In this document: piece by piece, positions 62,722 through 64,000 of the stretch
Layout: each line of letters starts with the position of its first letter
How positions within the stretch are numbered: position 1 is the first letter of the stretch
Source of the DNA: Euglena gracilis
Lineage: Eukaryota > Euglenida > Euglenophyceae > Euglenales
Length of the DNA stretch: 64,000 nucleotides
Direction of reading: 5' to 3'
NCBI GenBank assembly: GCA_039621445.1
Contig: CP154956.1
Coordinates: 43,486,437-43,550,436, forward strand
Program-made: the position numbers and the translations under genes
The notes under the pieces: generated by a model
What the model was told of the DNA's origin: nothing
Seen by the model: only the letters and a program-made list of their open reading frames with translations
Database searches by the model: none

Positions 62722-64000
62722 AATTCATCGAGCCAGCCACAACAAAAAATTCAGAATGGCTCTCACAAACTTTCCCCGTGCCCAAAAAGTCTCCCGATTT
62801 TCCTTGGAGGGGGGTTGTTGACATGAGGGGACCCAATAGCCAAACCCGTAGGTGCAACTACCCTCTTCCGAAAATCGAGGATATCCTGGTGAAGCATGGT
62901 GGCAACCAAATGTTCTCCATTTTGGACTTAAAACAAGCATTCCACCAACAACCGCTTCACCCGGATAGCCGGCCAATAACTTGCTCATTCACACCAAAGG
63001 GTCTCTACCAATGGAGGGTCAATGTAATGGGGTTAACTAACGCCTCACAACAATTTCAACAAATGATGGACGAGAGGCTAGCACCCGTAAGGGACATAGC
63101 AACCCCATACATAGATGACATTTTGGTGGGGACAACCGTTGGGGAGGGAGAAGACCTCCTGGAGGCACACAAACGGGATTTGTGCCGAGTTTTGGATTTG
63201 TTGGCCAAAGAATTTTTTGTGGTGGACCCAAAAAAGGCAAAATTGTTCATCAAGGAAGTGGAATTTTGTGGCCAAATTTTGGGTCATGGTGCCCGATGGC
63301 CAGCACCGGGCAAACTTCGTGCCATTGAAAAATGGGAGGTTCCCACAACCATAACAGCATTAAGAGCTTTCCTTGGTTTTACCAACTACTACAATGCATA
63401 CATCCATATGTATGCTCAAATTGCCGCACCGTTGCAAGACAAATTGAAGGTGCCTAGGGATGTTGGTAAAAAAGGAAGCAAAAAAAGAGTTGAATTTGGG
63501 GAGGGGGATCTCCAAGCGTTTGAGGAGTTGAAGAAACGTTTGTGTTCGGGCTTAATCCTACAACGTGTAGACCCCGATAAACCCTTTGTATTAAGGGTAG
63601 ATGCAAGTGGGTACGCCGTGGGGGCTACACTAGAACAACTAAAGGAAGGAAATGGTAAGCCCACACCCCAAGATGTGATGGATAAGAAAACGGTGCCTAT
63701 TGCCTTCATGTCCCGAAAACTTACCGTGGGGCAAAGGAAATGGACCCCCCGTGAGTTGGAGACTTATGCCATAATTTTGGCTCTCCAAAAATGGGAAAGT
63801 TGGATCGGTCTTCAACCCGTTTTGGTGTTGACCGACCACCAAAGTTTGGAGGCATGGTCAAAAGAGGTGCTTGATACCCCCAGTGGTCCGGTGGGTAGGA
63901 GGGCACGATGGCACCAGATTTTTTCAAAATATGATTTGACGGTGGGGTACATACCGGGTAAAGAAAACACAATTGCCGACACTTTGAGTCGGTGGGCTTA
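62628..64000 (+). CDS. Reverse transcriptase-RNase H of the Ty3-like element (3' end beyond window)
   Basis: Open from just after a TAG near 62625 to the last base. RT blocks: ITQDWINMKFIEPATTKNSE, TFPVPKKSPDFPWRGVVDMR, ILDLKQAFHQQPL (motif A), VMGLTNASQQFQQMMDERL (motif B), TPYIDDILVG (motif C; YIDD 63108-63119) and FCGQILGHGAR. The connection is FLGFTNYYNAYIHMYAQIAA. RNase H has LRVDASGYAVGATLEQL, WTPRELETYAIILALQKW and VLTDHQSLEAW. It copies element RNA to DNA and degrades the template. It overlaps the protease frame by ~90 bases in -1 relation, suggesting programmed frameshifting; A-rich runs (GACAAAAAC at 62648; GGAAAAAATC at 62690) lie in the overlap, but neither is a perfect slippery heptamer. 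Confidence 0.85.

Larger units (their letters stand above)
56380..64000 (+). mobile_element. Ty3-like retroelement encoding C5-MTase-like and Dam-like domains (right end outside window)
   Basis: From 56380 to 62721 one reading frame encodes Gag, a cytosine-MTase-like domain, a Dam-like domain and an aspartic protease, interrupted only by TAG at 60265-60267 and TGA at 61408-61410. RT and RNase H follow in the -1 frame to the window edge without a stop. The RT is Ty3-type (YIDD; FLGFTNYYNAYI connection; RNase H with TDHQSL). No integrase is visible before 64000. The near-intact frames mark this as the youngest element here. A decayed relative lies at 27-36.1 kb. Confidence 0.85.

Noticed and set aside
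62628-64000. Integrase of the Ty3-like element
   Set aside because: Sequence ends within RNase H; no zinc-binding HHCC or DDE motif is inside the window.

Overview
This window reads as nuclear DNA from a large, repeat-choked eukaryotic genome, most likely a dinoflagellate or similar microalga. The reasons are long G/C homopolymers everywhere, extensive TG/CA microsatellites, almost no recognisable host coding sequence, and dense retroelements of several classes. One class carries a cytosine methyltransferase-like domain, and retrotransposon-borne DNA methyltransferases have been reported in dinoflagellates and charophyte algae. The organism assignment is inference; no rRNA, spliced-leader or diagnostic host gene was found.

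Layout. 1-19.5 kb: mostly non-coding, with G/C-stem dispersed repeats, minisatellites, a hairpin miniature element (10629-10990), a 0.44-kb tandem duplication (17172-18055) and two places where spliced host exons are plausible (2245-2723 and 15130-15234). 19.7-25.3 kb: a minus-strand tyrosine-recombinase (DIRS-like) retroelement with Gag-like, RT-RNase H, Dam-like methyltransferase and recombinase regions plus inverted terminal repeats, followed by a stub of a second copy. 25.8-27.0 kb: a foldback element with ~200-bp inverted arms. 27-36.1 kb: a decayed Ty3-like element (Gag, protease, cytosine-MTase-like, Dam-like, RNase H) whose RT core is replaced by 2.4 kb of unrelated DNA. 36.7-42.4 kb: a tRNA-like sequence, an ~80-bp repeat array split by an inverted-repeat insertion, a minisatellite and ~960 bp of (TG)n. 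43.1-46.0 kb: a minus-strand non-LTR element with a restriction-like endonuclease. 46.1-48.9 kb: a DIRS-like fragment folded into a 989-bp inverted duplication. 50.4-55.2 kb: a second non-LTR element of the same family, with a proline-rich ORF1 and two 2A-like motifs upstream of the RT. 56.4-64.0 kb: a well preserved Ty3-like element, running off the right edge, that encodes Gag, a C5-methyltransferase-like domain, a Dam-like domain, protease, RT and RNase H.

The most interesting content is the pair of Ty3-like elements (56.4-64 kb and 27-36 kb). Both combine a C5-MTase-like domain with a Dam-like domain, but the protease sits in a different place in each. Other highlights are the tandem 2A-like motifs in the non-LTR element and the near-perfect 1-kb palindromic duplication. 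Nearly all elements other than the right-hand Ty3 copy carry stops or frame breaks, often at homopolymers, so either they are decaying or the assembly has homopolymer errors.
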